From NCBI RefSeq assembly GCF_900155965.1, contig NZ_FTMG01000004.1:124001-188000 (forward strand): a DNA stretch of 64,000 bases. Reading direction: 5' to 3'. The notes beneath the pieces are model-generated. The model saw nothing but the letters and a program-made list of their open reading frames with translations, was not told where the DNA came from and searched no databases. Position 1 is the stretch's first letter, and the number at the start of each line of letters is the position of its first letter. Shown piece by piece: positions 34,935 through 43,281 of this stretch. The translations under genes and the position numbers were made by a program. Source of the DNA: Mucilaginibacter lappiensis. Lineage in GTDB: Bacteria > Bacteroidota > Bacteroidia > Sphingobacteriales > Sphingobacteriaceae.

Positions 34935-36675
34935 TACTTTTTTTCTTTACCGGGATGTCTTCTTTTACCCCTCTTCTCATTTTCGTTATCTCATCCCGGT
35001 TTTTGTCCATTATTTGTTGTTTCAATTCATCTTCGTAGTATATCCTGTTCAGCTCTTCTTCTACCGATTCAAACTCAGCCTGTAAGTTGGATATCTTGGA
35101 TTCCAGCATGGTGCGTTTGCGCGTAATTTCTTTGTCTTTCCGGGATACGGCAAAATCGCGAAGTGCTACACCCGTCCTTTCTTTAAGCTGTTGCGCTTCT
35201 CTGGCTGATCCTGTTAATACACCTTCCGGCCCCAGGTAAACGTCAACCAGGTCAAGCCCTTTATCAGTGATGATAAACTCACGTACCTGGTTAGAGTGTT
35301 TCATACCACGCGATTTCATGATATATAAACCCCGGTTACGCTCGCCATTGTGCTCAATATCACGAACCAGCATCCAGGTATCAACCAATGATGATACGCC
35401 TTCGTCAGTTTGTTCGTTGACTACAGTATTGAGCGATAATGCCGTGAACATCACTGTGATTTGCTCGTTCTGTAAGAAGTCTATCAACCGTACCAGCATC
35501 GATTTTACTTCGCTTACCGAACCTACAGTGATCAAATTAGTTATCGGGTCAAGTATTATGGTATCGGGTTTAAATTGCTGTATCAATTTATATATAGCTA
35601 CCAGGTGCATCTCCAAGCCATATAGGGTGGGCCGTGAAGCGTGAAACCGCAATAATCCGCTATTCACATATGGCTGCAGATCGATATTGATTGATCTCAT
35701 GTTGCGGATGATCTGATTGGGTGATTCTTCAAAAGCAAAATAGAGGCATCTCTTTTTCTGTTTGCAGGTTTCAGCAGCAAAATAAGCGCTGATACTGGTT
35801 TTACCGGTTCCGGCGGTTCCGGAAACTAAAATACTGCTTCCCTCAAAAAAACCCTGCCCACCCAGCATGTAATCTAATGCAGGGATACCTGATGATATTC
35901 TTTTGGAAGAAACTGCTTTCTCGAGCCCTAAAGAAGTTACCGGTAACACGGAAATACCATCCTCATCAATTAAAAAGGGATACTCGTTGGTGCCATGCTG
36001 TGAACCCCGGTATTTTACAACACGGAGCCTACGGGTTGATATCTGGTTAATAACCCGGTGATCGAGCAGGATAACACAATCCGATACGTATTCTTCTAAT
36101 CCTTGCCGTGTTAACGAACCACCGTCTCCTTTTTCGCCGGTTATAATGGCGGTAACACCCTTGTTTTTCAGAAAAGTGAAAAGCCTGCGCAGCTCGGCCC
36201 GCAAAACAATTTCATTGCTTAAACCTGAAAAAAGATTTTCGAGGGTGTCGAGCACTACCCGTTTAGCACCAATGCTGTCAATGGCATGCCCTAACCTGAT
36301 AAACAATCCTTCCAGGTCGTACTCACCGGTCTCTTCTATTTCACTCCGGTCAATGTGCACGTGGTCGAGTTTTACTTTTTTTTGCTCTTGTAATTCGTAC
36401 AAGTTAAAGCCGAGTGAAGCTACATTCATAGCTAATTCGTCAGTCTTTTCTTCGAAAGCCATAAAAACGCCGGGCTCATTGAATATCATTGCCCCACGAA
36501 CTATAAATTCAAGCGACATAAGCGTTTTACCACAACCTGCTTCTCCGCAAATGAGTGTAGGGCGGCCTTGAGGTATTCCCCCGCTAGTTATTTCGTCAAG
36601 ACCGGTGATGCCTGTTGGTGTTTTAGGCAACGATTTTATGTTGGTCGGTTGTTGTTTTTTATGAGATTTAGTCAT
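34909..36675 (-). CDS. kaiC: KaiC-family double-ATPase clock-type protein
   Basis: 588 residues from ATG 36675 (a TTG three codons upstream is in frame but unneeded). Two RecA-like domains: CI with Walker A GEAGCGKT (44-51) and catalytic Glu pair [11 protein letters not shown] with Walker A GTAGTGKT (286-293) and Glu pair YFAFEESP. In CII the segment [15 protein letters not shown] places Ser428-Ser429 at the position of the S431/T432 autophosphorylation sites of Synechococcus KaiC. The final 90 residues (about 495-560 most strongly) are a charged coiled coil ([20 protein letters not shown]), absent from cyanobacterial KaiC but known from the KaiC of Rhodobacter sphaeroides, where it joins two hexamers. 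It heads the operon kaiC-kaiB-kaiB-kinase. Confidence 0.95.
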   Translation of the reverse strand: MTKSHKKQQPTNIKSLPKTPTGITGLDEITSGGIPQGRPTLICGEAGCGKTLMSLEFIVRGAMIFNEPGVFMAFEEKTDELAMNVASLGFNLYELQEQKKVKLDHVHIDRSEIEETGEYDLEGLFIRLGHAIDSIGAKRVVLDTLENLFSGLSNEIVLRAELRRLFTFLKNKGVTAIITGEKGDGGSLTRQGLEEYVSDCVILLDHRVINQISTRRLRVVKYRGSQHGTNEYPFLIDEDGISVLPVTSLGLEKAVSSKRISSGIPALDYMLGGQGFFEGSSILVSGTAGTGKTSISAYFAAETCKQKKRCLYFAFEESPNQIIRNMRSINIDLQPYVNSGLLRFHASRPTLYGLEMHLVAIYKLIQQFKPDTIILDPITNLITVGSVSEVKSMLVRLIDFLQNEQITVMFTALSLNTVVNEQTDEGVSSLVDTWMLVRDIEHNGERNRGLYIMKSRGMKHSNQVREFIITDKGLDLVDVYLGPEGVLTGSAREAQQLKERTGVALRDFAVSRKDKEITRKRTMLESKISNLQAEFESVEEELNRIYYEDELKQQIMDKNRDEITKMRRGVKEDIPVKKKSNGRRSNKL

Positions 36676-36943
36676 TGTAAACAATTGTTTTTTGTCAATC
36701 CTGGATTATGTAAGCCCAAGGGTTGGGTTATTTTCATGCTAAATGGTTAATAAATACTTTTGGGCCTAAATTGTTTTAAACCCGATAATTTATAATAGCA
36801 TCATTAACAGAAATTGAAATTGTTGGTTTTGTGAAGTGATAGAAAATAATACTCCCAATTTGAGTATCGATTGAATATGATGTTGATTACAATTAAAAAC
36901 ATTAACTCATTTGTTATGTTTATTAGTTATAAAAATAATAATC

Positions 36944-37417
36944 ATGGGAGTTTTACAACATGTTCAACATCAGATATCGTCACTTAACGATCTGATCAAA
37001 ATAAATAACGACCGTATAGCGGGTTATGAAAAGGCTAATGAAAGCACTAATGAAATAGGTTTAAATTTACTTTTTAAAGAATATATTGATCAAAGTAAAG
37101 CCAATGTTTCTGATTTGAAAGAATACATTCATGTTTTGGGTGGCGATCCTACTGATGGTACCAGTTTGTCTGGAAAGCTTAATAATACCTGGATAGATGT
37201 TAAAGCGGCTTTTGGGAGCAAAGACAGGCATGGCATATTAGCTGATTGTGAACGCGCCGAGGATGTTGCTAAGAAAGCATACCGTGCTGCATTGGATGAT
37301 AAAGAGCTGATTTGGGAAGATCAACAAGTTGTATTTATCCTCAAAAAGCACCTGGAAAGCTTAATAGTTGCTCATGACACCATTAAAGCTTTGCGAGATG
37401 CTGAAGTCAATGCATAA
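36944..37417 (+). CDS. four-helix-bundle protein of the DUF2383/PA2169 family
   Basis: 157 residues from ATG 36944; an in-frame TTG at 36911 adds 11 hydrophobic residues and is not supported. It is all helical: QHQISSLNDLIKINNDRIAG, LLFKEYIDQSKANVSDLKEY, then GGDPTDGTSLSGKLNNTWID and ERAEDVAKKAYRAALDDKEL. This is the ferritin-like four-helix pattern of the DUF2383 (PA2169) family, usually linked to general stress. It is divergent from kaiC with 268 bp between them, so the two may share control. No iron ligands are obvious. Confidence 0.85.
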   Translation: MGVLQHVQHQISSLNDLIKINNDRIAGYEKANESTNEIGLNLLFKEYIDQSKANVSDLKEYIHVLGGDPTDGTSLSGKLNNTWIDVKAAFGSKDRHGILADCERAEDVAKKAYRAALDDKELIWEDQQVVFILKKHLESLIVAHDTIKALRDAEVNA

Positions 37418-37459
37418 TATTTATGCGCTGGCATAGTTAAGCAGATTAAATCTGGTAGA

Positions 37460-37846
37460 TTATTGACTAACCGGTTTTACTGAAATAACACTATCTACAA
37501 CAAATACGCTTACCCCGCGCCACGGTAACGAGTGCAAGTACTCCTTGTAATGTAGTTCAAGGAACGAACCCGTGCTGCTGTTCAGTTTTTGTGCAACTTT
37601 CTCATCGGTGACCGAAAACATGAATTCGTTGGAGGAGATATTCCCACCACCTTGCGGTGGTGTTTTAATACCGCTTTGTATTAAACGCCCTTCATAAGTT
37701 TTAAACATGTATCCCTTTTTTACAAAGTAGTTCATGGTGCCAGCCTTTGCCCCTTCCCCAAAAACAAAGAAATAACGCTGATAAGTAAATCCGGCGATTA
37801 ATACTAATATTACGATTAAAATAATTGCTTTGGTACGGCCTTTCAT
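37460..37846 (-). CDS. membrane-anchored small hypothetical protein
   Basis: 128 residues. One N-terminal membrane helix (KAIILIVILVLIAGFTYQRY) is followed by a mainly beta domain with AGTMNYFVKKGYMFKTYEGR and LELHYKEYLHSLPWRGVSVF. Homologues in Bacteroidota are often labelled '6-phosphogluconate dehydrogenase', but nothing in the sequence supports a dehydrogenase: there is no Rossmann fold and it is far too short. It is likely a periplasm-facing protein held at the inner membrane. Alone on its strand, convergent with the DUF2383 gene. Confidence 0.75.
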   Translation of the reverse strand: MKGRTKAIILIVILVLIAGFTYQRYFFVFGEGAKAGTMNYFVKKGYMFKTYEGRLIQSGIKTPPQGGGNISSNEFMFSVTDEKVAQKLNSSTGSFLELHYKEYLHSLPWRGVSVFVVDSVISVKPVSQ

Positions 37847-37922
37847 AAGATATATTTTTATCTAAACTACAAAAACTTCATAAGTAAACAATATCTAAGT
37901 GAAACTTATGCCGTGGTTGACA

Positions 37923-38702
37923 TCAGTTACTACCAGCAGGAGTAAGCTTTACATTTTTATAAGATGAAAGCATGAAGTTGATCAGGTCGATAATATTTAG
38001 CGGAGGCTCATTGGTGTTGATGCTCAGTTTCTTTTTACTATCAACAAAATCAATGGCAAAGTAATAGTTCGGCGCGTCTACTACTTGGTTGCCTTGCTGC
38101 CAGTCGTTCATTTTCTTTAGTTCGCTATGTTTTAGCCAATAGTTTAATGTATCCAGTTGACTTTGGCTCAATTTTCCGGTGTAATCGCCTTTATAGGGGG
38201 CGGCATGTTCGCCGGCTTTCAAATGATAATCACCATTGGGCCATATCTCGATACCCAATTGCGGGCAATCGCCAAAGCAGGTAGAGGATAAAAAATAGAG
38301 CTTAGAGAATTTGATATTTTTATCGTAGCTGTTTTTGAAGTTGAAGAACTCGTAAGTAATAGTACCAGCTAATTTAATGGCGTTAGGTTCAACTGCTTTT
38401 AAATACATGCGATTATAGTCGGCATGTCTTATCAGAAATTTAAAGTCGTCCCGGCGCTGTTTTTTAAAATTATCGGCACTGCTCCTGAAGATATCTGACA
38501 GGATCAACGTATCATTCACAATGGCATAATGATCTTTAACACCAGCGTTGCCTACAAAATTATAGTATACTTTTTTATCGGCGAAATAGAGGTGGCCCAG
38601 ATCCTTTGTTATCCATCGTTCGGCGTCCAGTTGTACTTTTTGAGCAAATGATACATGAGTGACCAGTAGAAATATCAACAGAGAGAGTCCTCGTTTTACC
38701 AT
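37923..38702 (-). CDS. secreted DUF6438-domain protein
   Basis: 259 residues with a signal peptide (RGLSLLIFLLVTHVSFAQ). The C-terminal half has SSTCFGDCPQLGIEIWPNGD (two Cys around the GDCP motif), then YKGDYTGKLSQSQLDTLNYW, the pattern of DUF6438 in Bacteroidota. The N-terminal half has no match I recognise. The Cys-x3-Cys pair could form a disulfide. Probably periplasmic; function unknown. A HAD phosphatase gene lies 49 bp downstream on the same strand. Confidence 0.78.
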   Translation of the reverse strand: MVKRGLSLLIFLLVTHVSFAQKVQLDAERWITKDLGHLYFADKKVYYNFVGNAGVKDHYAIVNDTLILSDIFRSSADNFKKQRRDDFKFLIRHADYNRMYLKAVEPNAIKLAGTITYEFFNFKNSYDKNIKFSKLYFLSSTCFGDCPQLGIEIWPNGDYHLKAGEHAAPYKGDYTGKLSQSQLDTLNYWLKHSELKKMNDWQQGNQVVDAPNYYFAIDFVDSKKKLSINTNEPPLNIIDLINFMLSSYKNVKLTPAGSN

Positions 38703-38751
38703 TGGGGTTATATTTTAGGGGTAGATGAAATTTGGCTAACGCTTTAAAAAC

Positions 38752-39384
38752 TCACAAACTCATATAATATTTTGTTAATGATTTAAAATCATCAAACTTC
38801 AGGGCATAATCGTCTGTTTTGCCAAAACCATAAGTTACAAATATAAATGGTATCCCAGCCATACGTGTCTGTTCAGCGTCACCATTGGTATCACCTATAT
38901 AAACCGGGTGTTTTAAATGGTGCTTATCAATCAGCAATTGCATGTTATGATGCTTGGGCATATTGTTTTGCCCGTAAGCTATGGAATCGGTAATATCATC
39001 CTCAATTTTGGCCCAGCTGATAAATAAAGGGATAATGCCTACAGCGCAATTGCTGAGTATAAAGATTTTGTATTTGGTTGCTAATTGCTTAATCCCCTCT
39101 GTTACCCCATCGTACATGATACCGCCGCTGGTGGGGAGTATTTGCCTGCGGGTTTCATTTACATCCATATAAATGCCCTGTGCCCTATCCTCATCAAAAT
39201 TGGGCATGAGTACCTTGGTTAGTTTTTTGCCTTCCATACCCATCAGCTGCATCAGGTCATCGCGACCGATAACACGTTGAATACTCATTTTTTCAAATAC
39301 GAGGTTCCAGGAGTTAGCGTAGGTGTCAACGGCATCCCAAAGGGTTCCGTCCATGTCAAATATCAGGCTGTCGGGTTTCTGCAT
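38752..39384 (-). CDS. HAD-superfamily phosphatase (phosphoglycolate phosphatase-like)
   Basis: 210 residues. Motif I is LIFDMDGTLWDAVDTYA, motif II is FILSNCAVG (Ser), motif III Lys is in MPKHHNMQLL, and motif IV is VYIGDTNGDAEQTRMAG. The small helical cap between residues 15 and 80 (C1 type) fits the phosphoglycolate phosphatase/beta-phosphoglucomutase group. Substrate unknown. Its start faces the spacer that holds a possible small RNA on the other strand. Confidence 0.9.
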   Translation of the reverse strand: MQKPDSLIFDMDGTLWDAVDTYANSWNLVFEKMSIQRVIGRDDLMQLMGMEGKKLTKVLMPNFDEDRAQGIYMDVNETRRQILPTSGGIMYDGVTEGIKQLATKYKIFILSNCAVGIIPLFISWAKIEDDITDSIAYGQNNMPKHHNMQLLIDKHHLKHPVYIGDTNGDAEQTRMAGIPFIFVTYGFGKTDDYALKFDDFKSLTKYYMSL

Positions 39385-39439
39385 ATAAGCAATATTGTTT
39401 TTTGCTAAGATGTAAAATTTACACCAAGCATAAAACAGA

Positions 39440-39558
39440 AGTTCATGTTTTCTTCATTATTAATCTTCACCTTAGCAGTGTGATAAGGTTAATGTGGGCC
39501 AGCTTAGCAGGAGGTTGGTTCCATAGGGCCTCTACCGTAAAAGGTAGGGGCTTTTTTT
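39440..39558 (+). ncRNA. candidate small RNA with terminator
   Basis: A 119-nt stretch on the plus strand has three hairpins in a row: ACCTTA...TAAGGT (39469-39489), a looser CCAGC...TTGG, and a 9-bp terminator stem GCCTCTACC/GGTAGGGGC (39528-39551) with a run of seven T. No reading frame supports a protein and no plus-strand gene lies upstream that would need this terminator (the HAD gene points away). An AT-rich box TAAAATTTAC before it could be a -7 element. I do not recognise an Rfam family. The exact 5' end is unknown. Confidence 0.4.
39528..39558 (+). terminator. rho-independent terminator
   Basis: GCCTCTACC, loop GTAAAA, GGTAGGGGC (9 bp, one G-U pair), then TTTTTTT. It has no annotated plus-strand gene before it. 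Confidence 0.9.
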
Positions 39559-39590
39559 ATTTTACAACATTTTATTTGATAAAAATATAG

Positions 39591-39621
39591 AACCGAAGTC
39601 TGGATACGGCTTCGGTTTTTT
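39591..39621 (+). terminator. second rho-independent terminator
   Basis: AACCGAAG...CTTCGGTT with an 11-nt loop followed by TTTTG, 33 bp after the first terminator. On the minus strand it lies just after the metallo-beta-lactamase-fold gene, so it may serve that gene as well. Confidence 0.8.
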
Positions 39622-39650
39622 GTTTTAAATAATATTTTTGTGTTTGATTA

Positions 39651-40310
39651 TTAGATAGTTATACTGTCTCCAATCTGATAAACCTGATGGAATTTAATTC
39701 CCAATTTATCAAAATGCTTCACATAAGCTGCGTAGCGTTTCTGAATGAAAAACGTTTTGGCATATCCATCATGAACGGGCAATATCTGTCGCGGTTTTAA
39801 CGCATCGGCAAAGGCGGTTATCATCACCTCGCTTGCAAATGGCGCCATGGTTACCATAATGAGTAATTCTATATCTTTGAATTTCAATAATTTATCTACC
39901 ATTGAATCAGCCGGGTGCAATACTTTGTCGTTGATGAGGAAGCCCGTCATTTGAGGTAAAGGGTTGTCCATGATCAAGGCATGCTTTACCGGGAAGGCCT
40001 TCAGTTTAAATGGGCCAAAATGTTCAGTGCCTTCTTCCAAGATAGAATATTTTATTCCTGCTTTCTCTAATTGTTCGCCAACCTGGCTGTTGGTTACCAC
40101 ATGCGCACCACTAATATTTACAATTTTCTGTAAAATATCTATTACAAAGTGATCGGGATGGATATGGGTGATCACAATAACATTGACGTCGGCAAACATT
40201 TGCGGCGTTACCAGGCCTTCAATAAAAGAAAAATCGCCGGGATCAAATAAAATTTTATAGCCATCGAGCTCAAATACAAGACATGAATGGAGATATTTTG
40301 ATATTTTCAT
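39651..40310 (-). CDS. metallo-beta-lactamase-fold hydrolase (UlaG-like)
   Basis: 219 residues from ATG 40310, giving the typical start MKISKYLHSCLVFELDGYKI; a longer frame to 40376 would translate the repeat upstream and is rejected. The metal motif is VIVITHIHPDHFVIDIL (HxHxDH), with later ligands at PVKHALIMDN and the HPAD and PVHDGYAKT segments. This is the short, UlaG/YtkL-like type of MBL-fold protein. Substrate unknown. It follows the phoH gene on the same strand, with a palindromic repeat of 87 bp between. Confidence 0.88.
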   Translation of the reverse strand: MKISKYLHSCLVFELDGYKILFDPGDFSFIEGLVTPQMFADVNVIVITHIHPDHFVIDILQKIVNISGAHVVTNSQVGEQLEKAGIKYSILEEGTEHFGPFKLKAFPVKHALIMDNPLPQMTGFLINDKVLHPADSMVDKLLKFKDIELLIMVTMAPFASEVMITAFADALKPRQILPVHDGYAKTFFIQKRYAAYVKHFDKLGIKFHQVYQIGDSITI

Positions 40311-40320
40311 ATAACGGTAG

Positions 40321-40407
40321 TTTGGTATCAAGTAGCTAGTATCACGACACCTACATTTGCCTTGTAATGCATTCAAAAATCTTGATACTGGCTACTTGAT
40401 ACTAAAA
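40321..40407. repeat. AGTATCAAG-type imperfect palindrome (second copy)
   Basis: Left arm TTTGGTATCAAGTAGCTAGT then ATCACGA pairs with right arm TCTTGATACTGGCTACTTGA then TACTAAAA. It fills the spacer between phoH and the MBL-fold gene and touches the phoH stop, as the copy at 21592-21683 touches the MFS stop. Confidence 0.85.
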
Positions 40408-41760
40408 TTACAACAATTCGTTGGCCAAATTGGCCAGTTCGCTCCGCTCCCCTTTTTGCAGCGTGATATGCGCGTATAAGGGATGCCCCTTAGCTTTATC
40501 TATCAGGTAGGATAAACCATTGCTTTCGGCATCCAGATATGGTGTATCTATCTGATAAATATCTCCTGTAAAAACAAATTTACTGTTTTCGCCAGCACGT
40601 GATATAATGGTTTTTACCTCATGCGGTGTAAGATTTTGTGCTTCATCTACAATAAAAAATATTTTGCTCAGCGTACGACCGCGGATAAAAGCAAGTGGGG
40701 CTATCGATATTTTATCGTTGGTTACCAGTTCATCAATTTTGGCCTGCATTTTTTCATCGTCCATAAACTGGTCTTTGATAAATTTCAGGTTATCCCATAT
40801 TGGTGCCATATACGGGTCAATCTTTGATTTGATATCACCAGGTAAAAAACCAATATCCTTATTACTTAAAGGCACAATTGGCCGCGTAACAAAAATTTGA
40901 CGATAATATTTACGCTGCTCCAGTGCGCTGGCCAGGGCCAGCAGGGTTTTGCCTGTACCCGCATTGCCCTGTATGGTTACCAGTTTAATATCGGGATGTA
41001 ATAAAGCATGAATAGCAAAAGCCTGCTCTATATTTTTGGGTAATATGTTAAATACCGGTTGTTCGATAACCTTTTCAAGCTGACGGGTTTGTGTATTGTA
41101 AAAACCCGGGACATCACTGTTTTTACCCTTTAATATATAGAAGTGGTTATTGGTATATGATGCTATATGCAAACTTTCGGCAGGCAGGTTTTCTTGTTTA
41201 TTGAGCTGGTTGATCAATTTTTCGGTGACCTTGTTTACATCAGTTTGCCCGGTATACAATTCAGCCAGGTTTTTAATCTTGCCTGTTTCGTAGTCTTCCG
41301 CATGAAGGTTAAGGGCTTTTGCTTTTAGTCGCAAGCAGATATCCTTTGATACCAGTACCACTTTTTTACCTGGATTTTCTTCCTGTAAACCTAATGCCGC
41401 GTTTAGTATGCGGTGGTCTGTTTTATCGGAACCAAAAATCTCTTCGGCATCAATAGCGGTCGTTTTAACATCCATAGCCACCTTAAAACTGCCTTTGCTT
41501 TTGCCATTGAGTGGGATCCATTCATTTACCAGGCTATTGCGCGACAGATCATCCATGAGCCTGATAAAGCTGCGAGCTTCAAAATTGCGGGTATCATTAC
41601 CATTTTTTTTGTTATCCAGTTCTTCGAGTACCTGTATAGGTATGGCCACATCATGTTCCTGGAAATTCTGAAATGCATTGTGATCGTAAAGGATCACTGA
41701 GGTATCTAAAACAAATATTTTATTACTTACAATAGTCCCGTTCTTACCATCTTTATTCAT
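40408..41760 (-). CDS. PhoH-family ATPase with N-terminal PIN domain
   Basis: 450 residues. The N-terminal part (about 10-160) is a PIN nuclease domain: IFVLDTSVILYDHNAFQNF, PIQVLEELDNKK, ARSFIRLMDDLS and VVLVSKDICLRLKAKAL supply the acidic residues. The C-terminal part is PhoH: Walker A TIQGNAGTGKTLLALASA, then VTRPIVPLSNKDIGFLPGDI, Walker B FFIVDEAQNLTPHE and a final FTGDIYQID. PIN-PhoH proteins of other bacteria act as RNA helicase/RNases, so an RNA-processing role is likely. Cytoplasmic. A possible structured RNA lies directly upstream. Confidence 0.93.
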   Translation of the reverse strand: MNKDGKNGTIVSNKIFVLDTSVILYDHNAFQNFQEHDVAIPIQVLEELDNKKNGNDTRNFEARSFIRLMDDLSRNSLVNEWIPLNGKSKGSFKVAMDVKTTAIDAEEIFGSDKTDHRILNAALGLQEENPGKKVVLVSKDICLRLKAKALNLHAEDYETGKIKNLAELYTGQTDVNKVTEKLINQLNKQENLPAESLHIASYTNNHFYILKGKNSDVPGFYNTQTRQLEKVIEQPVFNILPKNIEQAFAIHALLHPDIKLVTIQGNAGTGKTLLALASALEQRKYYRQIFVTRPIVPLSNKDIGFLPGDIKSKIDPYMAPIWDNLKFIKDQFMDDEKMQAKIDELVTNDKISIAPLAFIRGRTLSKIFFIVDEAQNLTPHEVKTIISRAGENSKFVFTGDIYQIDTPYLDAESNGLSYLIDKAKGHPLYAHITLQKGERSELANLANELL

Positions 41761-42520
41761 ATCCGCCTAATTTAAGGAATATGCCGTTAGTTTCAAGCAC
41801 AAAGATCATCTTGGATTTGGGAATTAACTTCTTTGAGAATTTCGCCGTTTGAGACGCTGGCGAATGTGGTATGCCTGATATTAGTTATTGTGAGTTGCTG
41901 TTGCGAAAGTAAACAGGCAGAGAAGACTACAAAATCTTATAAACATGAAAACGGGAGTCTTTTCTTTCGAATTGAGCTCCCGTTTCCCGACCACTGTTCT
42001 GCCATAGCTTCCCAGTAGCACCAAGTTTTGTGTATCATTACCGGCATGACCTTGTCCGTCGTTCTTTCGAACTGTCGACTCCTCCAATGTCATTGGTTCT
42101 GTTGCGGTTCTCCGTGAAGTTCCTGCATTTTCCCAATACCTCTTTTAATCACAATCTTTTTTCAAAGACTTTCGTTTTTTCATTTTTTCATGTGACTCAA
42201 GCACTTCTATTGTTCTTTAGTTCTCCCGAAGGCTAACCCGATTCAACTTCTGTAATCCTGAAAGGCTGTCAATGTACGTCGTTCTTGATGATTTCAATAT
42301 CGGGACATATGGATGATTTTGCAAGGATTTTGTTTATTTTTTATTAACACGTTATTAACATTTATAATTAGTTTATAAACATTTACTAAGTGTTGTTTAT
42401 CAGTTAATTATTTGTTTATTGTTGAAAAGTAACAACGGTTACAAACAATAGGTTTATTCACAAACAATATGGAAATCAAGGGTTTTTCTCCTCTGCAAAA
42501 ATCGTAAAATTGAAAATACT
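41761..42520. other. 760-bp spacer between phoH and the TIGR03915 gene
   Basis: No convincing protein gene. The part from about 41948 to 42300 looks like a structured RNA on the minus strand (see separate entry). The part from 42300 to 42520 is very AT-rich, with repeated TTAACA/TTATTAACA words, and probably holds a promoter: on the minus strand CCTTGCAAAATC and CGATATTG are spaced like a -33/-7 pair. Confidence 0.5.
41948..42300 (-). ncRNA. candidate structured non-coding RNA upstream of phoH
   Basis: On the minus strand this 350-nt stretch is less AT-rich than its surroundings and contains clean small hairpins: GTTC-GAAA-GAAC (42061-42072, a GNRA tetraloop), CCAAT-GAC-ATTGG (42084-42096) and a terminal stem AAACGGGAG/CTCCCGTTT (41948-41985) followed by TTTTCATGTTT, which could be a terminator. 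A 70-codon frame (41881-42093) also exists, starting MTLEESTVRKNDGQGHAGND, but it runs through the terminator stem and has no family. The size is like that of tmRNA, yet I see no tmRNA ends or tag. No Rfam family recognised. Bounds are approximate. Confidence 0.35.
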
Positions 42521-43279
42521 CTAAATTTTCTCTGTTAAATGCTTCCAATAACGCTTGGGAATATGCCTTAAATGTAACCTGGTATTTTTCCTGGAAACGA
42601 TATTTACGCTAGTAAAATAGTTTTTCCATAGGTGCTGATAAATACTTTCATCATCGCTAAATGCTGTTATTACATTCGTGGGGTTGTTCACTTCAGAAAA
42701 ATCAAGCGAAATGTATTGTATATCATGCAGATCATAATACAATCCATACCCGCGCTTAATATCATAAATGATCCATTTTTGATCGGTATACCTATTTTTA
42801 AAATGCCTGATCAATAATGGTAATACATTAAAATCAGGTTCTACAGCCGAGTAAAATGTTTCATCCTTTAGTTTTTGGAAACGCACGAATGCCTCCATCC
42901 GGTGTTTTTCGCGACGTACCATTTTGATGATCTCGGAGATGCGCATCACATATTTGTTTCCATAATCCTCTTCAACATTCTGATCTGTATCAAAAACGTA
43001 GCGGATAAAACCTACAATCGCGCTTTCTTCATTTGCCATTTCGGCCATATGGGCAATATATAATCTTTGCAGCCCTGCGGCTGATAACTTTTTACATAAT
43101 CCCTTCAGTACCCTGTTGGCGCGGTTTTCATCGGTAATAATCTGTAATACCTCTTCAAACAACGCGCTGGAACGCCATTCTCCTTTTATTAATTTTACGT
43201 GGAGCAGCTTACGATCGTATATTTCAAATACTGCAGTCAGTAAACCTTCAAATGTTCCATCGTAAATTAAAGAGTACAT
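42521..43279 (-). CDS. TIGR03915-family putative DNA repair protein
   Basis: 252 residues from ATG 43279, MYSLIYDGTFEGLLTAVFEI, the standard start of this family (a TTG two codons upstream is also in frame). Later segments FIRYVFDTDQNVEEDYGNKY, MRREKHRMEAFVRFQKLKDE-like helices and FYSAVEPDFNVLPLLIRHFK with the closing RHIPKRYWKHL also match. TIGR03915 proteins are always found with a radical SAM partner (TIGR03916), which is the gene 2 bp upstream here. The pair is predicted to act in DNA repair or modification; biochemical proof is lacking as far as I know. Confidence 0.9.
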   Translation of the reverse strand: MYSLIYDGTFEGLLTAVFEIYDRKLLHVKLIKGEWRSSALFEEVLQIITDENRANRVLKGLCKKLSAAGLQRLYIAHMAEMANEESAIVGFIRYVFDTDQNVEEDYGNKYVMRISEIIKMVRREKHRMEAFVRFQKLKDETFYSAVEPDFNVLPLLIRHFKNRYTDQKWIIYDIKRGYGLYYDLHDIQYISLDFSEVNNPTNVITAFSDDESIYQHLWKNYFTSVNIVSRKNTRLHLRHIPKRYWKHLTEKI

Positions 43280-43281
43280 GA

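Noticed and set aside
37460..37846. 6-phosphogluconate dehydrogenase label often given to homologues
   Set aside because: The protein is 128 residues with one membrane helix and has no nucleotide-binding fold.
40311..40376. N-terminal extension of the MBL-fold protein
   Set aside because: It would translate the AGTATCAAG palindrome; the ATG at 40310 gives the family's usual start.
41881..42093. 70-codon minus-strand frame in the phoH upstream spacer
   Set aside because: It has no recognisable family, and its 3' part runs through the terminator-like stem at 41948-41985. I treat the region as a possible RNA instead, at low confidence.
42030..42236. 68-codon plus-strand frame, Phe/Ser-rich
   Set aside because: Composition reflects AT-rich DNA and the frame has no family; it lies antisense to the possible RNA.
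41948..42300. tmRNA as the identity of the RNA candidate before phoH
   Set aside because: The typical 5' GGGG..GATTCGAC and 3' T-arm with ACCA end are missing on both strands.
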